DNA of 64,000 nt from Turbatrix aceti (Eukaryota > Nematoda > Chromadorea > Rhabditida > Panagrolaimidae), in the NCBI GenBank assembly GCA_963969345.1, contig OZ017769.1:10481725-10545724 (forward strand). The letters are read 5' to 3'. How positions within the stretch are numbered: position 1 is the stretch's first letter; every line of letters starts with the position of its first letter. Both the position numbers and the translations under genes were made by a program. Below the pieces are notes generated by a model. It made no database searches and had not been told where the DNA came from. It saw only the letters and a program-made list of their open reading frames with translations. Shown here piece after piece: positions 49,301 through 57,985 of this stretch.

Positions 49301-50344
49301 TTTTCCGCTCTGCGCGACTCCAGCGTTGTTCACCAAGATGTCGAGTTTTCCAAATTTTGATACAGTCTCGTTGATCAAGCGTTCTAAAGTGTTTTCATCT
49401 TGCACGGGTCCTGGAACGATTAGGATACGGTCTTCTGGAAGTCCAGCTTTTTCTAAAAGGTTTTTGGTTTCATCTAGACGTTCTTGGCTTTGTCCGTGAA
49501 TTGTGACAGATGCGCCTTCCTTGGCAAATCGCAGGGCAATGGCTTGACCGATGCCACTGGATGATCCGGTAATGATGACGACTTTTCCGGCGAACCGGTT
49601 AGGTCCGGTGGCTACTGCAGGTGAAGAGGTTTTTGGTGGCTTTGGCATTGTAGCGTTGGATTTGTTGGAAAATATAAACCGCGGACAACACGACGTTTTG
49701 TAGTTTTTTGAGGAACGGGAAGTTGTTGACAGCTTTGTGAGAGGATGTTGTATAACTTTGGATTTGGAAGTAGGAAATGCTTTTATAGGACAAGTTGTGG
49801 ACTTTTGTTGCTAGGCGGGAGGTTATCGGCTATGGAAACGAGGGTGCGTGTAAACAGGGAGGAGGGTGGTGTTTTGGCACAAAGTAGCACAAAATAAGAA
49901 CAGAAACAAAACAGATGATGTAAAAATACTGAAGGGAAATTTTCAACAAAAAATACACACTTTTTTTTTCAGGTTCCCGGAAGCCCGGAAAAAAATGACC
50001 TTCAAGCAATTCTTGAAAAAATTCCAATCCACTGCCAGCAACTTCAAGTCCTCGTCAAGAGCCCCACCGTCGGCAAGACCGCCACATTCAGCAAGGTGGA
50101 TTCTGTCATTTCTGAAACCAAATCTCTGATGAACGAAATTGCCAAGCTTGTCACAGCCTGCTTCGTGTGTGCCACGAAGTTTGAGATCGAGTTTCGTGGT
50201 ACATCTGTGTCGAGGAATGCCCTCAACGACGGCGACTACGGCCAACGCGCGTCACGAGAATCTACGCTTTGGAGGCGAACGCCCAGCATCCGACGAACCG
50301 TACCTCCTCAACTTCACCTCGGAGGGGCTAGGGATAACTTCTGA
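43307..50344 (+). CDS. ctn-1: Alpha-catulin (CTNNAL1 orthologue)
   Basis: Alpha-catulin is a cytoplasmic vinculin/alpha-catenin relative; in C. elegans CTN-1 works with dystrobrevin to localise channels at the muscle membrane. Exons 43307-43417, 43885-43968, 44021-44141, 44441-45042, 45439-46227, 47146-47460 and 49973-50344 (phases 0,0,1,0,0,0) give 797 residues. Matches to the family are clear throughout: LEIKTKSVEQTLVPLVTQIS, VGEAIADENPDIQPEMYDAC, LLSSVTRVLLLADRVVVKNI, FGGEMVQLAHRTGERQHDLK, VCRLLHHISMTDAL, LCLHPSSRIARENLEVFCD and MSSMSYNMYLFTKGDGPLKT. A Ser/Gly-rich insert follows residue ~355. The last intron (47461-49972) contains two SDR genes on the opposite strand. TTTCAG at 43250-43254 may be the trans-splice site; AATAAA at 50450-50455. 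Confidence 0.95.
45297..45355 (-). repeat. SINE-like 3' tail in ctn-1 intron 4
   Basis: Inverted copy of the 60-bp unit at 40578-40640, with an AAATAAATAAAT tail (seen as TTTATTTATTTATTT at 45283-45299). Confidence 0.6.
46228..46737 (+). CDS. ctn-1: Read-through C-terminus of a possible short ctn-1 isoform
   Basis: If the donor after 46227 (GGA|GTAAGT) is not used, the frame stays open for 169 more codons. The added sequence is Ser-rich, then has two proline runs (PVPPPPPPHRPPPPPPG) and a helical end (KYEEIDRMMAKLEKQAAGML, MEEQRLDTVEQKS). Such composition and a coherent coiled-coil end are unlikely for an intron in this AT-rich genome. The product would lack the C-terminal vinculin-homology helices. 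Alternatively the segment holds an internal exon. Confidence 0.45.
   Translation, partial: VSYLPRSLAEALSLSLSRVNMTLSSSSSILCREPEPTLLRGVLVEAGRLSTSPRPCSASPHTLTTASSSGYGSAGWTTTRESPRPSAFMRYQSQRTEELLTRVAQSPVPPPPPPHRPPPPPPGAAARNRKYEEIDRMMAKLEKQAAGMLELLSMEEQRLDTVEQKSTQV
46810..46975. repeat. AAGCGG direct and inverted repeats
   Basis: Three to four copies of TATAAGCGGATTG-like units (46818-46866) are followed after ~60 bp by CCGCTTGTATACG and CCGCTTACATAAACGCG in the opposite sense, so the region can form a hairpin. It lies just past the stop of the read-through ctn-1 frame. Confidence 0.6.
47649..48455 (-). CDS. Short-chain dehydrogenase/reductase, SDR copy 1 (inside ctn-1 intron)
   Basis: Classical SDR oxidoreductase of 268 residues in one exon; substrate unknown. 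Cofactor motif TGSSSGIG at 22-29, NNAG at 102-105, catalytic triad S153-Y166-K170 (YSMTK), and PG after the active site (VNPGLTETNF). The second strand ends HGQ; related copies have HGR, so NADP(H) is a reasonable guess. No signal peptide or membrane segment: cytosolic. It lies wholly in the last intron of ctn-1, on the opposite strand. Its first ~90 codons and 5' flank are nearly identical to copy 5. TTTATATAAG about 80 nt upstream is a likely TATA box. Unlike the other copies it has VGSNLSVIPFPP before the active Tyr; otherwise intact. Confidence 0.93.
   Translation of the reverse strand: MSINPAPAVIPNRFAGKVVIVTGSSSGIGQAVALRFAKEGASVTIHGQNTDRLNETKNLLEEAKIPSNRILIVPGPVQDEDTLERLVSKTVSKFGKLDILVNNAGVAQSGKDANSPESFDTVFAVNVRAPYRLIQLATPHLAKTKGNIVNVGSNLSVIPFPPAIPYSMTKAALDHLTRNSAVALSKQGIRVNSVNPGLTETNFSERHGISKDEAKAFRQAAAEKFSLIPRSSEPYEQADTILFVAADTSSYLTGAIIFNDGGGHIAYH
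48535..48545 (-). promoter_or_regulatory. TATA box of SDR copy 1
   Basis: CTTATATAAA on the minus strand, about 85 nt upstream of the start codon; identical sequence and spacing before SDR copy 5 (53571-53580). Trailing sequence to the ATG is also shared. Confidence 0.5.
48827..49648 (-). CDS. Short-chain dehydrogenase/reductase, SDR copy 2 (inside ctn-1 intron)
   Basis: Intact, intronless, 273 residues. N-terminus MPKPPKTSSPAVATG resembles copy 6. TGSSSGIG at 27-34, NNAG at 107-110, triad S158-Y171-K175. C-terminus GAIFNDGG-like (TGAIIFNDGGVSIAHH) shared with copies 1, 5 and 6. Also located in the last ctn-1 intron in antisense. A TTTTATAGG lies roughly 130 nt upstream as a weak TATA candidate. 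Substrate not predictable. Confidence 0.93.
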   Translation of the reverse strand: MPKPPKTSSPAVATGPNRFAGKVVIITGSSSGIGQAIALRFAKEGASVTIHGQSQERLDETKNLLEKAGLPEDRILIVPGPVQDENTLERLINETVSKFGKLDILVNNAGVAQSGKDGNSAESFDTVFAVNVRAPYRLIQLATPHLAKSKGNIVNISSGLSVAPYPQAIPYSMTKAAVDHMTRNFAVLLSKQGIRVNSVNPGLTESNFAERHGVSKSDAKAMRKTVGEKTSLIGRPSVADEQAEVVLFVAADTSSYLTGAIIFNDGGVSIAHH

Positions 50345-50490
50345 TACCAAATAAGAACTTTTTTTTCTCATTTGAAAATTTTTTAACGCCTTTTTTTGTA
50401 TTTTTTTGTAAGTTGTATGGACAATCAGCCCTTAAATGTTTATTTAGATAATAAATTTATTTAAAAACAGAAATAAGGACATCAAAATTA

Positions 50491-51333
50491 CTACTGAGCC
50501 ACCGTTTGGTTTCTAATCGCTCCAGCAGGCTGCAAAATGAATCCACCGTCGACGAAGATTATGCTTCCGTGGACGTAGCTGGCAGCATCAGAAGCCGTGA
50601 ATAGGATAACTTCTGCCTGTTCGTTGGGCGACGACGATCGACCAAGAGGAGCTAGTGTCTTTGCCAGGTCTCCAGTGTAAAGAGAATCTCGGGTTGCCTG
50701 TGGAAATCCAGCACGATCCGCAAAGTTTGTTCGCGTGATACCGGGATTGACAGAATTCACGCGAACTCCCTTGGGTCCCAGCAGAACGGCAAAGTTTCGC
50801 GTGATATGATCAAGAGCAGCCTTAGACACACTGTACGCAACGCTATTTGTGCTCACGGATTTTGAAACCGAAGATCCGATGTTGACAATGTTGCCGTGAG
50901 TCTTGGTGAGGTGAGGAGCGGCTAGCTGGATGAGGTGGTAGACCGCGCGGACGTTGACGGCAAACATTGAGTCAAACGCTTCCAGAGAATAAGTATCAGA
51001 ACTGCCTGGTTTTTGTGCAAATCCAGCATTGTTGACCAGGACGTCGAGTTTACCGAATTTGGCTACAGTATCATCGATCAAGCGGGAATGAACGGCTTCG
51101 TCTTCAAGAGTTCCAGTCACGATGAGGATTCTGTCAGCTGGAGCTCCGGTTGCCAGAATCAGTTTTTGGGTTTCTGTCAGGCCTTCGGCGGATCGGCCAT
51201 GGATGGTCACAGAAGCGCCTTCCTGGGCAAAACGGACGGCTGTAGCCTGGCCGATTCCACTGGATGAGCCGGTGATAATGACAACCTTGCCGGCAAAACG
51301 GTTGGGTACAACAGACGGTGCAGGTGAAGACAT
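50491..51333 (-). CDS. Short-chain dehydrogenase/reductase, SDR copy 3
   Basis: Intact, intronless, 280 residues, the longest copy because of a C-terminal extension (ILQPAGAIRNQTVAQ). TGSSSGIG at 22-29, strand 2 ending HGR, NNAG at 102-105, triad S155-Y168-K172 (YSVSK). Forms a subgroup with copy 4: both have SAEGLTETQKLI, EDEAVHSRLI, and a C-terminal ASYVHGSII(F/L)VDGG. Its stop is 150 nt downstream, tail to tail, of the end of ctn-1. A TATTTATATT motif lies about 70 nt upstream. Confidence 0.93.
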   Translation of the reverse strand: MSSPAPSVVPNRFAGKVVIITGSSSGIGQATAVRFAQEGASVTIHGRSAEGLTETQKLILATGAPADRILIVTGTLEDEAVHSRLIDDTVAKFGKLDVLVNNAGFAQKPGSSDTYSLEAFDSMFAVNVRAVYHLIQLAAPHLTKTHGNIVNIGSSVSKSVSTNSVAYSVSKAALDHITRNFAVLLGPKGVRVNSVNPGITRTNFADRAGFPQATRDSLYTGDLAKTLAPLGRSSSPNEQAEVILFTASDAASYVHGSIIFVDGGFILQPAGAIRNQTVAQ

Positions 51334-51596
51334 TTTTTTAACAGGAGTTCTCTGCGTGAAGTAGCTGAACTAACACTGACAATTTTTAAAAATAGAGCGC
51401 GCTATTTATATTCGGCGTGGGGACCACCTCTATTGCACATGTGTCACTTTTTTGTTTCCCTTTTGTGCTCGCTGACAAATAAACGCAATCGCTGTGTTGT
51501 AGTGCATCATTTATTGTTAGTGTTATGTATCGTCAATACATAAAACGCGGGTCATCAAAGCATATAAAAGTACGTAAAAAATTGCGAAACAGGTTC

Positions 51597-52409
51597 TCAA
51601 AACGCCGGCTGAACAGCATATCCACCGTCAACCAAGATAATACTGCCGTGAACGTAACTGGCAGCGTCGGAAGCTGTGAACAAAATGACCTCTGCAGGCT
51701 CGTTGGGGGAAGACGATCGGCCGATAGAGGCAAACACCTTTGCCGAGTCTCCGAAGATGTCGTCTCTTTGAGTTGTTGTAAAGCCAGCCCTGTCGGCGAA
51801 GGCTGTTTGAGTGATACCGGGATTCACAGAGTTAACGCGGACGCCTTGGGGTCCCAGAAGGACGGCAAAGTTTTGTGTGATGTGGTCAAGCGCGGCTTTG
51901 GTTACAACGTAGGGTATCAGTTGGGTGTTTGTGATGACGGATCCGCAAGATCCGATATTGACAATGTTTCCGTGCGTCTTGACGAGATGCGGAGTGGCGA
52001 GTTGGATGAGATGATATACTGCGCGGACGTTGACGGCGAATACCGTGTCAAATGATTCAAGCGAGAGAGGATCGTCATTTTTTGGCGATTTACCTAATCC
52101 AGCATTGTTGACCAGAACGTCAAGTTTACCGAATTTGGATACAGTATTATCGATCAAACGGGAATGAACGGCTTCGTCTTCAAGAGTTCCAGCCACGATG
52201 AGAATTCTATCGGCAGGGACTCCGGTTGCTATGATCAGTTTCTGGGTTTCTGTCAGGCCTTCGGCGGATCGGCCATGGATGGTCACAGAAGCGCCTTCCT
52301 GGGCAAAGCGGACGGCTGTAGCCTGGCCGATTCCACTGGATGAGCCGGTAATAATGACAACCTTGCCGGCAAAACGGTTGTGTACAACATACGGTGCGGG
52401 GGGAGCCAT
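51597..52409 (-). CDS. Short-chain dehydrogenase/reductase, SDR copy 4
   Basis: Intact, intronless. The open frame extends to 52514, but the ATG at 52409 (MAPPAPYVVHNRFAGK) aligns with the starts of the other copies and gives 270 residues. TGSSSGIG at 22-29, HGR after strand 2, NNAG, and the Ser-x12-Tyr-x3-Lys triad in GSCGSVITNTQLIPYVVTK. Closest to copy 3, with long runs of identical nucleotides in the cofactor-binding half. Ends GGYAVQPAF. Confidence 0.92.
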   Translation of the reverse strand: MAPPAPYVVHNRFAGKVVIITGSSSGIGQATAVRFAQEGASVTIHGRSAEGLTETQKLIIATGVPADRILIVAGTLEDEAVHSRLIDNTVSKFGKLDVLVNNAGLGKSPKNDDPLSLESFDTVFAVNVRAVYHLIQLATPHLVKTHGNIVNIGSCGSVITNTQLIPYVVTKAALDHITQNFAVLLGPQGVRVNSVNPGITQTAFADRAGFTTTQRDDIFGDSAKVFASIGRSSSPNEPAEVILFTASDAASYVHGSIILVDGGYAVQPAF

Positions 52410-52683
52410 TTTTTGCAAGTGAATAAACACCAGTAGAGCTTTGCAGAGAACAGTTGCACTGACACTGACGCGTGAAAAAATAAATAATGTGTTCATGTGC
52501 ATCGTGCGTACCACTGTTCTGTCGCATTTTGTCTCTCATTTGTTACCTTTTTGTGCTCGATGACAAATACGACTTCAGTTTTTTTCGTGGTTGTATTAAT
52601 AATATTTATATTTATTTACGTGTAAGACATTGATTAACATACAAAAAACACATTACAATAAACGACAAAAAAGTTATAATTTA

Positions 52684-53490
52684 TTAGTGATGTGCGATGC
52701 TAGAACCTGCGTCGTTGAAAATAATTGCACCGGTGAGATAGCTCGAAGTGTCTGCAGCGACAAAAAGAATTGCATCTGCTTGTTCGTATGGCTCAGAAGA
52801 TCGTTTAATGAGCGAAACTCTTTCAGCAGCGGCTTTGCGAAAAGCTTGGGCTTCACTCTTGCTTATGCCGTGTCGTTCGCCAAAATTGGTTTCGGTCAGG
52901 CCAGGATTAACAGAGTTGACTCGGATTCCCTGCTTTGACAGTGCAACTGCAAAGTTTCTCGTCAAATGATCGAGTGCTGCTTTGCTCATGCTGTAGGGAA
53001 TCGCCAGAGGATGAGGTGCAACCGATAAACCAGAGCTAACATTCACAATGTTGCCTTTGGTTTTGGTCAGGTGAGGTGTAGCGATCTGGATGAGGCGGTA
53101 CGGGGCGCGGACGTTGACTGCAAAAACAGTGTCGAAGGATTCTGCTGAGTTAGCGTCGTTTCCACTTTTTGAAACACCAGCGTTGTTAACCAAGATATCG
53201 AGTTTTCCAAACTTGGAAACAGTTTGGCTTACCAGACGTTCGAGGGTGTCTTCATCCTGCACGGGTCCTGGAACGATTAGAATTCGATTGGATGGAATTT
53301 TGGCTTCTTCTAGAAGATTTTTGGTTTCATTGAGACGGTCCGTGTTTTGTCCATGGATGGTGACGGATGCGCCTTCCTTGGCAAATCGCAAAGCGACTGC
53401 TTGCCCGATTCCACTGGAAGATCCGGTTACGATGACGACTTTTCCGGCGAACCGGTTGGGTATAACGGCTGGTGCAGGATTGATAGACAT
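52684..53490 (-). CDS. Short-chain dehydrogenase/reductase, SDR copy 5
   Basis: Intact, intronless, 268 residues. TGSSSGIG 22-29, NNAG 102-105, S153-Y166-K170 (YSMSK). The first ~90 codons and at least 200 bp of 5' flank, including the TATA motif at 53571-53580, are nearly identical to copy 1, while the second half differs at many sites, pointing to recent partial duplication or conversion between genes 5 kb apart. Confidence 0.93.
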   Translation of the reverse strand: MSINPAPAVIPNRFAGKVVIVTGSSSGIGQAVALRFAKEGASVTIHGQNTDRLNETKNLLEEAKIPSNRILIVPGPVQDEDTLERLVSQTVSKFGKLDILVNNAGVSKSGNDANSAESFDTVFAVNVRAPYRLIQIATPHLTKTKGNIVNVSSGLSVAPHPLAIPYSMSKAALDHLTRNFAVALSKQGIRVNSVNPGLTETNFGERHGISKSEAQAFRKAAAERVSLIKRSSEPYEQADAILFVAADTSSYLTGAIIFNDAGSSIAHH

Positions 53491-53570
53491 TTTTGTAAGC
53501 GAGAGAAATGATGATCGACACTGGTACTGAAGTGTTTTTCTGACACTGGGAAATGGGCTACGTAGCGGTG

Positions 53571-53580
53571 TTTATATAAG
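53571..53580 (-). promoter_or_regulatory. TATA box of SDR copy 5
   Basis: CTTATATAAA about 85 nt upstream of the ATG, in the block shared with SDR copy 1. Confidence 0.5.
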
Positions 53581-53849
53581 CGCGCTGTCACCTATAGTTT
53601 GTGTCCTTTTTGTGCCTGTGACTAAATTGTGTTTTGTTCAGGCGTTTATTTGTTCCGTGGACGATAAAAAATTTAGCAACAGACCGCGTACGTTGCACAT
53701 TTATCTTACGCGCTGTTGTAAACCTTTTGTCAATTTTTTGGCCCCCTTTTGTTCTTGATGACAGCATTAGAATAGTTAACGTCAGTTTATTTTTTTGATT
53801 AAAAATACAAAACAAGAAACGCATTTCACATTAATGTTAGCAAAATTCG

Positions 53850-54665
53850 TCAATGGTGCGCAATACTGACTCCGCCGTCGTTGAAAAGGATTGCACCAGT
53901 GAGATAGCTCGAAGTATCAGCAGCGACGAAAAGGACCGCCTCTGCTTGTTCGTCGACACGGGAAGGTCTTCCAATTAGCGAAACCCTTGTTCCGGCTGCT
54001 TGGCGCATAGCGTTGGCGTCATTCTTGCTTACTCCGTGTCGCTCGACAAAGTTGGATTCCGTTATACCAGGACTGACAGCGTTGACCCGAATGCCCTGCT
54101 TTGACAGAACAACAGCAAAGTTTCTCGTCATGTGATCCCCCGCCGCCTTGGTCATGCTGTATGGTATCGCTATGGGGTAAGGTGCCACAGATAACCCGGA
54201 ACCGATGTTGACAATATTGCCTTTGGTTTTGGCCAGGTGAGGTGTAGCCATCTGGATGAGGAGATACGGGGCGCGAACGTTGATCGCAAACACAGCGTCA
54301 AAGGATTCTGCTGAGTTGCCATCGTTTCCGCTTTTCACGACTCCAGCGTTGTTGACAAGGATGTCGAGTTTTCCGAATTTTGATACTGTTTCATTTACCA
54401 AACGTTTGAGTGTGTCTTCATCCTGCACGGGTCCTGGAACGATTAGAATGCGATCGGATGGAATTTTGGCTTCTTCTAGAAGATTTTTGGTTTCATTGAG
54501 ACGGTCCGTGTTTTGTCCATGGATGGTGACGGATGCGCCTTCCTTGGCAAATCGCAAAGCGACTGCTTGCCCGATCCCACTGGAAGATCCGGTTACGATG
54601 ACGACTTTTCCGGCGAACCGGTTGGGTACAACGGCTTTGGAAGAGGTTTTCGGGGCCTTAGGCAT
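53850..54665 (-). CDS. Short-chain dehydrogenase/reductase, SDR copy 6
   Basis: Intact, intronless. The frame opens at 54755, but the ATG at 54665 (MPKAPKTSSKAVVPNRF) matches the start of copy 2 and gives 271 residues. TGSSSGIG 25-32, NNAG, S156-Y169-K173 (YSMTK). Hybrid character: the N-terminal tag resembles copy 2, but codons for residues ~20-80 are almost base-for-base those of copies 1 and 5. Last gene of the array. Confidence 0.92.
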   Translation of the reverse strand: MPKAPKTSSKAVVPNRFAGKVVIVTGSSSGIGQAVALRFAKEGASVTIHGQNTDRLNETKNLLEEAKIPSDRILIVPGPVQDEDTLKRLVNETVSKFGKLDILVNNAGVVKSGNDGNSAESFDAVFAINVRAPYLLIQMATPHLAKTKGNIVNIGSGLSVAPYPIAIPYSMTKAAGDHMTRNFAVVLSKQGIRVNAVSPGITESNFVERHGVSKNDANAMRQAAGTRVSLIGRPSRVDEQAEAVLFVAADTSSYLTGAILFNDGGVSIAHH

Positions 54666-55508
54666 TGCAGCGTTGGAATTGTTACCAAATAAAAACCTTG
54701 GACGACAGGACGTTTTGTGAGTTTCTGAAGACCGAGAAACGGCTGACAGCTTCATGAGAATGTGGTAGATATTGGAATTTGGAAGTCTTTTTATTTAACA
54801 ATCTGTAGACCGCGACTCCGCTACTATAGAAACGTCTATGCGTGTAAACATTGAAAAGGTGGAGCTTGAGTACAAAAAAGCACAAAACGTCTTCTGTCGG
54901 TGGTTTGTTCCTTTTTGTGCTTGCTGACAATTATTCATAAGTCAGTTTTTTTTTACAAATGTTGTTATGCTACCCTTTTTGACTTCGAATCCTGCAACTG
55001 AAAAATGTGATTTCGCGCCTTGGGATCTACAACTTTGGCTAAAAACAATCTTTGTTTGAAAGTGTAAAAATCTTGTTCAAATAACCCGCACTCGCATAAG
55101 GAGCACTAAAGGAGCACAACGGGAGAGAAAGGCGCGTAGGAGCTATCAAGGGTCGCAACAAAAATGAAGGAGCACAATGAAGGGTGAAGGGTCGGACCGG
55201 TTTGATAGTTGTCACAGCGCGCGGCATCTAATGGTTAAGCATAGCACGCGCCGGCTGTCTGGACTATCCTTCTTTCCCTGGTCCCTCACTGTTTTTTCTT
55301 CGTTCAGCGCGCGTCGCACTCATGGCGAGAGATTTTCCCGCTGCCCGAGCGCGCTGGTCGAATTAGTTGCAAAAAAAAGAATTTTGGGCCAAATTTGGAA
55401 TTTTTTACTTTTTCAAATTAGATTTGTAATTAGAATAATATTTGAAGCATTTTGATGTGTTTTTTGGAATTGTGGGACAATTTTTGATCAAAATCGAGTA
55501 GGGTTCGG

Positions 55509-55831
55509 CCCAGTGGTGTGTGGCGCGTCTACAAGGAAATCAAGGTCGAGGTTCGATCCCGCTTGGGCGCAGCGGTCTTCTACAACTCATTCTCATTCGT
55601 CATCATCCAATCGAAAAACACACCACACCAAAAACACGTCCCGTCCCCTGTAAGAGCTGCGAACTCAGGGTGCACGTATCGCAAAGACATCCGTTCCGGA
55701 TGGGCCCCTCTACGTACGAGACGCCATCATCATCTTCATCACCTTCTGACTGTTCATTGTAGTGTTGTATGTATGATATGGTGCGTACGAGTTAGAGAAT
55801 AAATGAAATGAAATGAATGAAATGAATGAAT
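55509..55831 (+). mobile_element. tRNA-derived SINE (left arm copy)
   Basis: Starts with a tRNA-like head: CCCAGTGGTGTGTGGCGCG resembles a pol III A box region and GGTTCGATCC (55550-55559) is a near-perfect B box at the proper distance (~40 nt). A tRNA-unrelated body follows, then a tail of AAATG/AATG repeats. It is flanked by 13-bp target duplications GAGTAGGGTTCGG (55496-55508 and 55832-55844). Elements A and B hold the same site without the insert. Confidence 0.85.
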
Positions 55832-57124
55832 GAGTAGGGTTCGGAAGAAAAAATCCACGGATCTTTGAAATGCCGATAGAAAGCTGAAAATTTCAGAGTA
55901 GACTAAAAACAAAATTTCCTTTCGAATGGCTTACTCAGTTTTTTGATATCGAATCAATAAATGTCCGAAAAAACGGTTTTTTTCGGAAATTTGAAAAATT
56001 CGGAACTTTTTAGAACATTGATCAAAACGTGAATATTACTATTCGATAGAGCAGTATCTTTTTTATTTACTCTGAAATTTTCACAGACTTACCGTATTCC
56101 TGGGGCATACGGTAGCGATTCCCCCGAACCATACTTGTTCAAACGCCTGAGGCTATGAGGTAAGGCACTGCAGAACAAAGTGAGATAAAGCATCTTGTTA
56201 GAAATTTTTCGGCCTACAAAATCGTGTAACTCCTGAATTTCTATCTATTTTTTTGGTTCCGCAATTTTAATTCGCGCAACATACACTCATTTTTGGTACC
56301 AATTTTCCAAAAATTGAAATCGAAAAAGTGGGGTCTGGGGGAAAAATCGCCATTGACACAGTTTTGGAGCGTTGTAGCATGAATCTTGACCCTAGACGTA
56401 AAAAACCCTGTAGAATTCAAAAATTTTATTATTTTGTTTTTATAGGTTCGAGAAAGTTCCGAAAAATGCTTTTTTTTTAAAAATTCGAACTTTTAGGAAT
56501 TTTTCGGTCCAAATTGAAAAAAACTAATATCATCATCGAATTTAGAATTCAATTTTACTCCTATACTGAAATTTTCAGCAATATTGCTTTCAAACTGAAC
56601 GAATGCCGATTTTTCCCCCAGACCCCACTTTTTCGATTTCAATTTTTGGAAAATTGGTACCAAAAATGAGTGTATGTTGCGCGAATTAAAATTGCGAAGC
56701 CAAAAAAATAGATAGAAATTCAGGAGTTGCACGATTTTGTAGGCCGAAAAATTTCTTACAAGATGTTTTATCTCACTTTGTTCTGCAGTGCCTTACCTCA
56801 TAGCCTCAGGCGTTTGAACAAGTATGGTTCGGGGAAATCGCTACCGTATGCCCCAGGAATACGTTAAGTCTGTGAAAATTTCAGAGTAAATAAAAAAGAT
56901 ACTGCTCTATCGAATAGTAATATTCACGTTTTGATCAATGTTCTAAAAAGTTCCGAATTTTTCAAATTTCCGAAAAAAACCGTTTTTTCGGACATTTATT
57001 GATTCGATATCAAAAAACTGAGTAAGCCATTCGAAAGGAAATTTTGTTTTTAGTCTACCCTGAAATTTTCAGCATTCTATCGACATTCCGAAGATCCGTG
57101 GATTTTTTCTTCCGAACCCTACTC

Positions 57125-57447
57125 ATTCATTCATTTCATTCATTTCATTTCATTTATTCTCTAACTCGTACGCACCATATCATACATACAACACTACAAT
57201 GAACAGTCAGAAGGTGATGAAGATGATGATGGCGTCTCGTACGTAGAGGGGCCCATCCGGAACGGATGTCTTTGCGATACGTGCACCCTGAGTTCGCAGC
57301 TCTTACAGGGGAGGGGACGTGTTTTTGGTGTGGTGTGTTTTTCGATTGGATGATGACGAATGAGAATGAGTTGTAGAAGACCGCTGCGCCCAAGCGGGAT
57401 CGAACCTCGACCTTGATTTCCTTGTAGACGCGCCACACACCACTGGG
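57125..57447 (-). mobile_element. tRNA-derived SINE (right arm copy)
   Basis: Inverted copy of the SINE at 55509-55831, same length, with the same target duplications (57112-57124 and 57448-57460). Only isolated base differences were noticed. Confidence 0.85.
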
Positions 57448-57985
57448 CCGAACCCTACTCGATTTTGATCAAAAATTGTCCCACAATTCCAAAAAACACA
57501 TCAAAATGCTTCAAATATTATTCTAATTACAAATCTAATTTGAAAAAGTAAAAAATTCCAAATTTGGCCCAAAATTCTTTTTTTTGCAACTAATTCGACC
57601 AGCGCGCTCGGGCAGCGGGAAAATCTCTCGCCATGAGTGCGACGCGCGCTGAACGAAGAAAAAGCAGTGAGGGACCAGGGAAAGAAGGATAGTCCAGACA
57701 GCCGGCGCGTGCTATGCTTAACCATTAGATGCCGCGCGCTGTGACAACTATCAAACCGGTCCGACCCTTCACCCAATGAAGCGCACCGCGCCCTGTTGTG
57801 CTTCTTTAGTGCTCCTTATGCGAGTGCGGGAAGTCACTTTTAGTACGTTTTTCGTCCTGCAATGTAAACAAAAATATAAAAAAAGATTGGACAATAAACG
57901 GAAAATATTTTGCATAAAACGGCAATATAAAAGCACGAAAAAAAATAACTCAACCGTTTTTTCGTTTTCCATTTCGTTGTCCGCG

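Larger units (their letters stand above)
55085..57830. mobile_element. Palindromic element D with a SINE in each arm
   Basis: Arms of about 1.25 kb (55085-56345 and 56612-57830) are near-perfect inverted copies around a ~265-bp centre. Ends read CCCGCACTCGCATAAGGAGC and its complement. Arms contain modules found in the centres of elements A and B (for example CGATTTTGTAGGCCGAAAAA and the block with AGTGAGGGACCAG), so D is built from the part of the family that A and B carry once. Each arm holds the same 323-bp SINE at the mirror position. No TTAA or other target duplication is obvious. No transposase. Confidence 0.8.

Noticed and set aside
48079..54720. Several plus-strand ORFs of 80-154 residues
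   Set aside because: They repeat once per SDR gene as antisense shadows.
55500..55575. Possible genuine tRNA gene
   Set aside because: A and B boxes are present but the sequence does not close an acceptor stem, and it is repeated with a body, AAATG tail and target duplications: a SINE.
55518..57438. 94-residue ORFs in both arms of element D
   Set aside because: They read through the SINE body and its tRNA-like head; not a gene.
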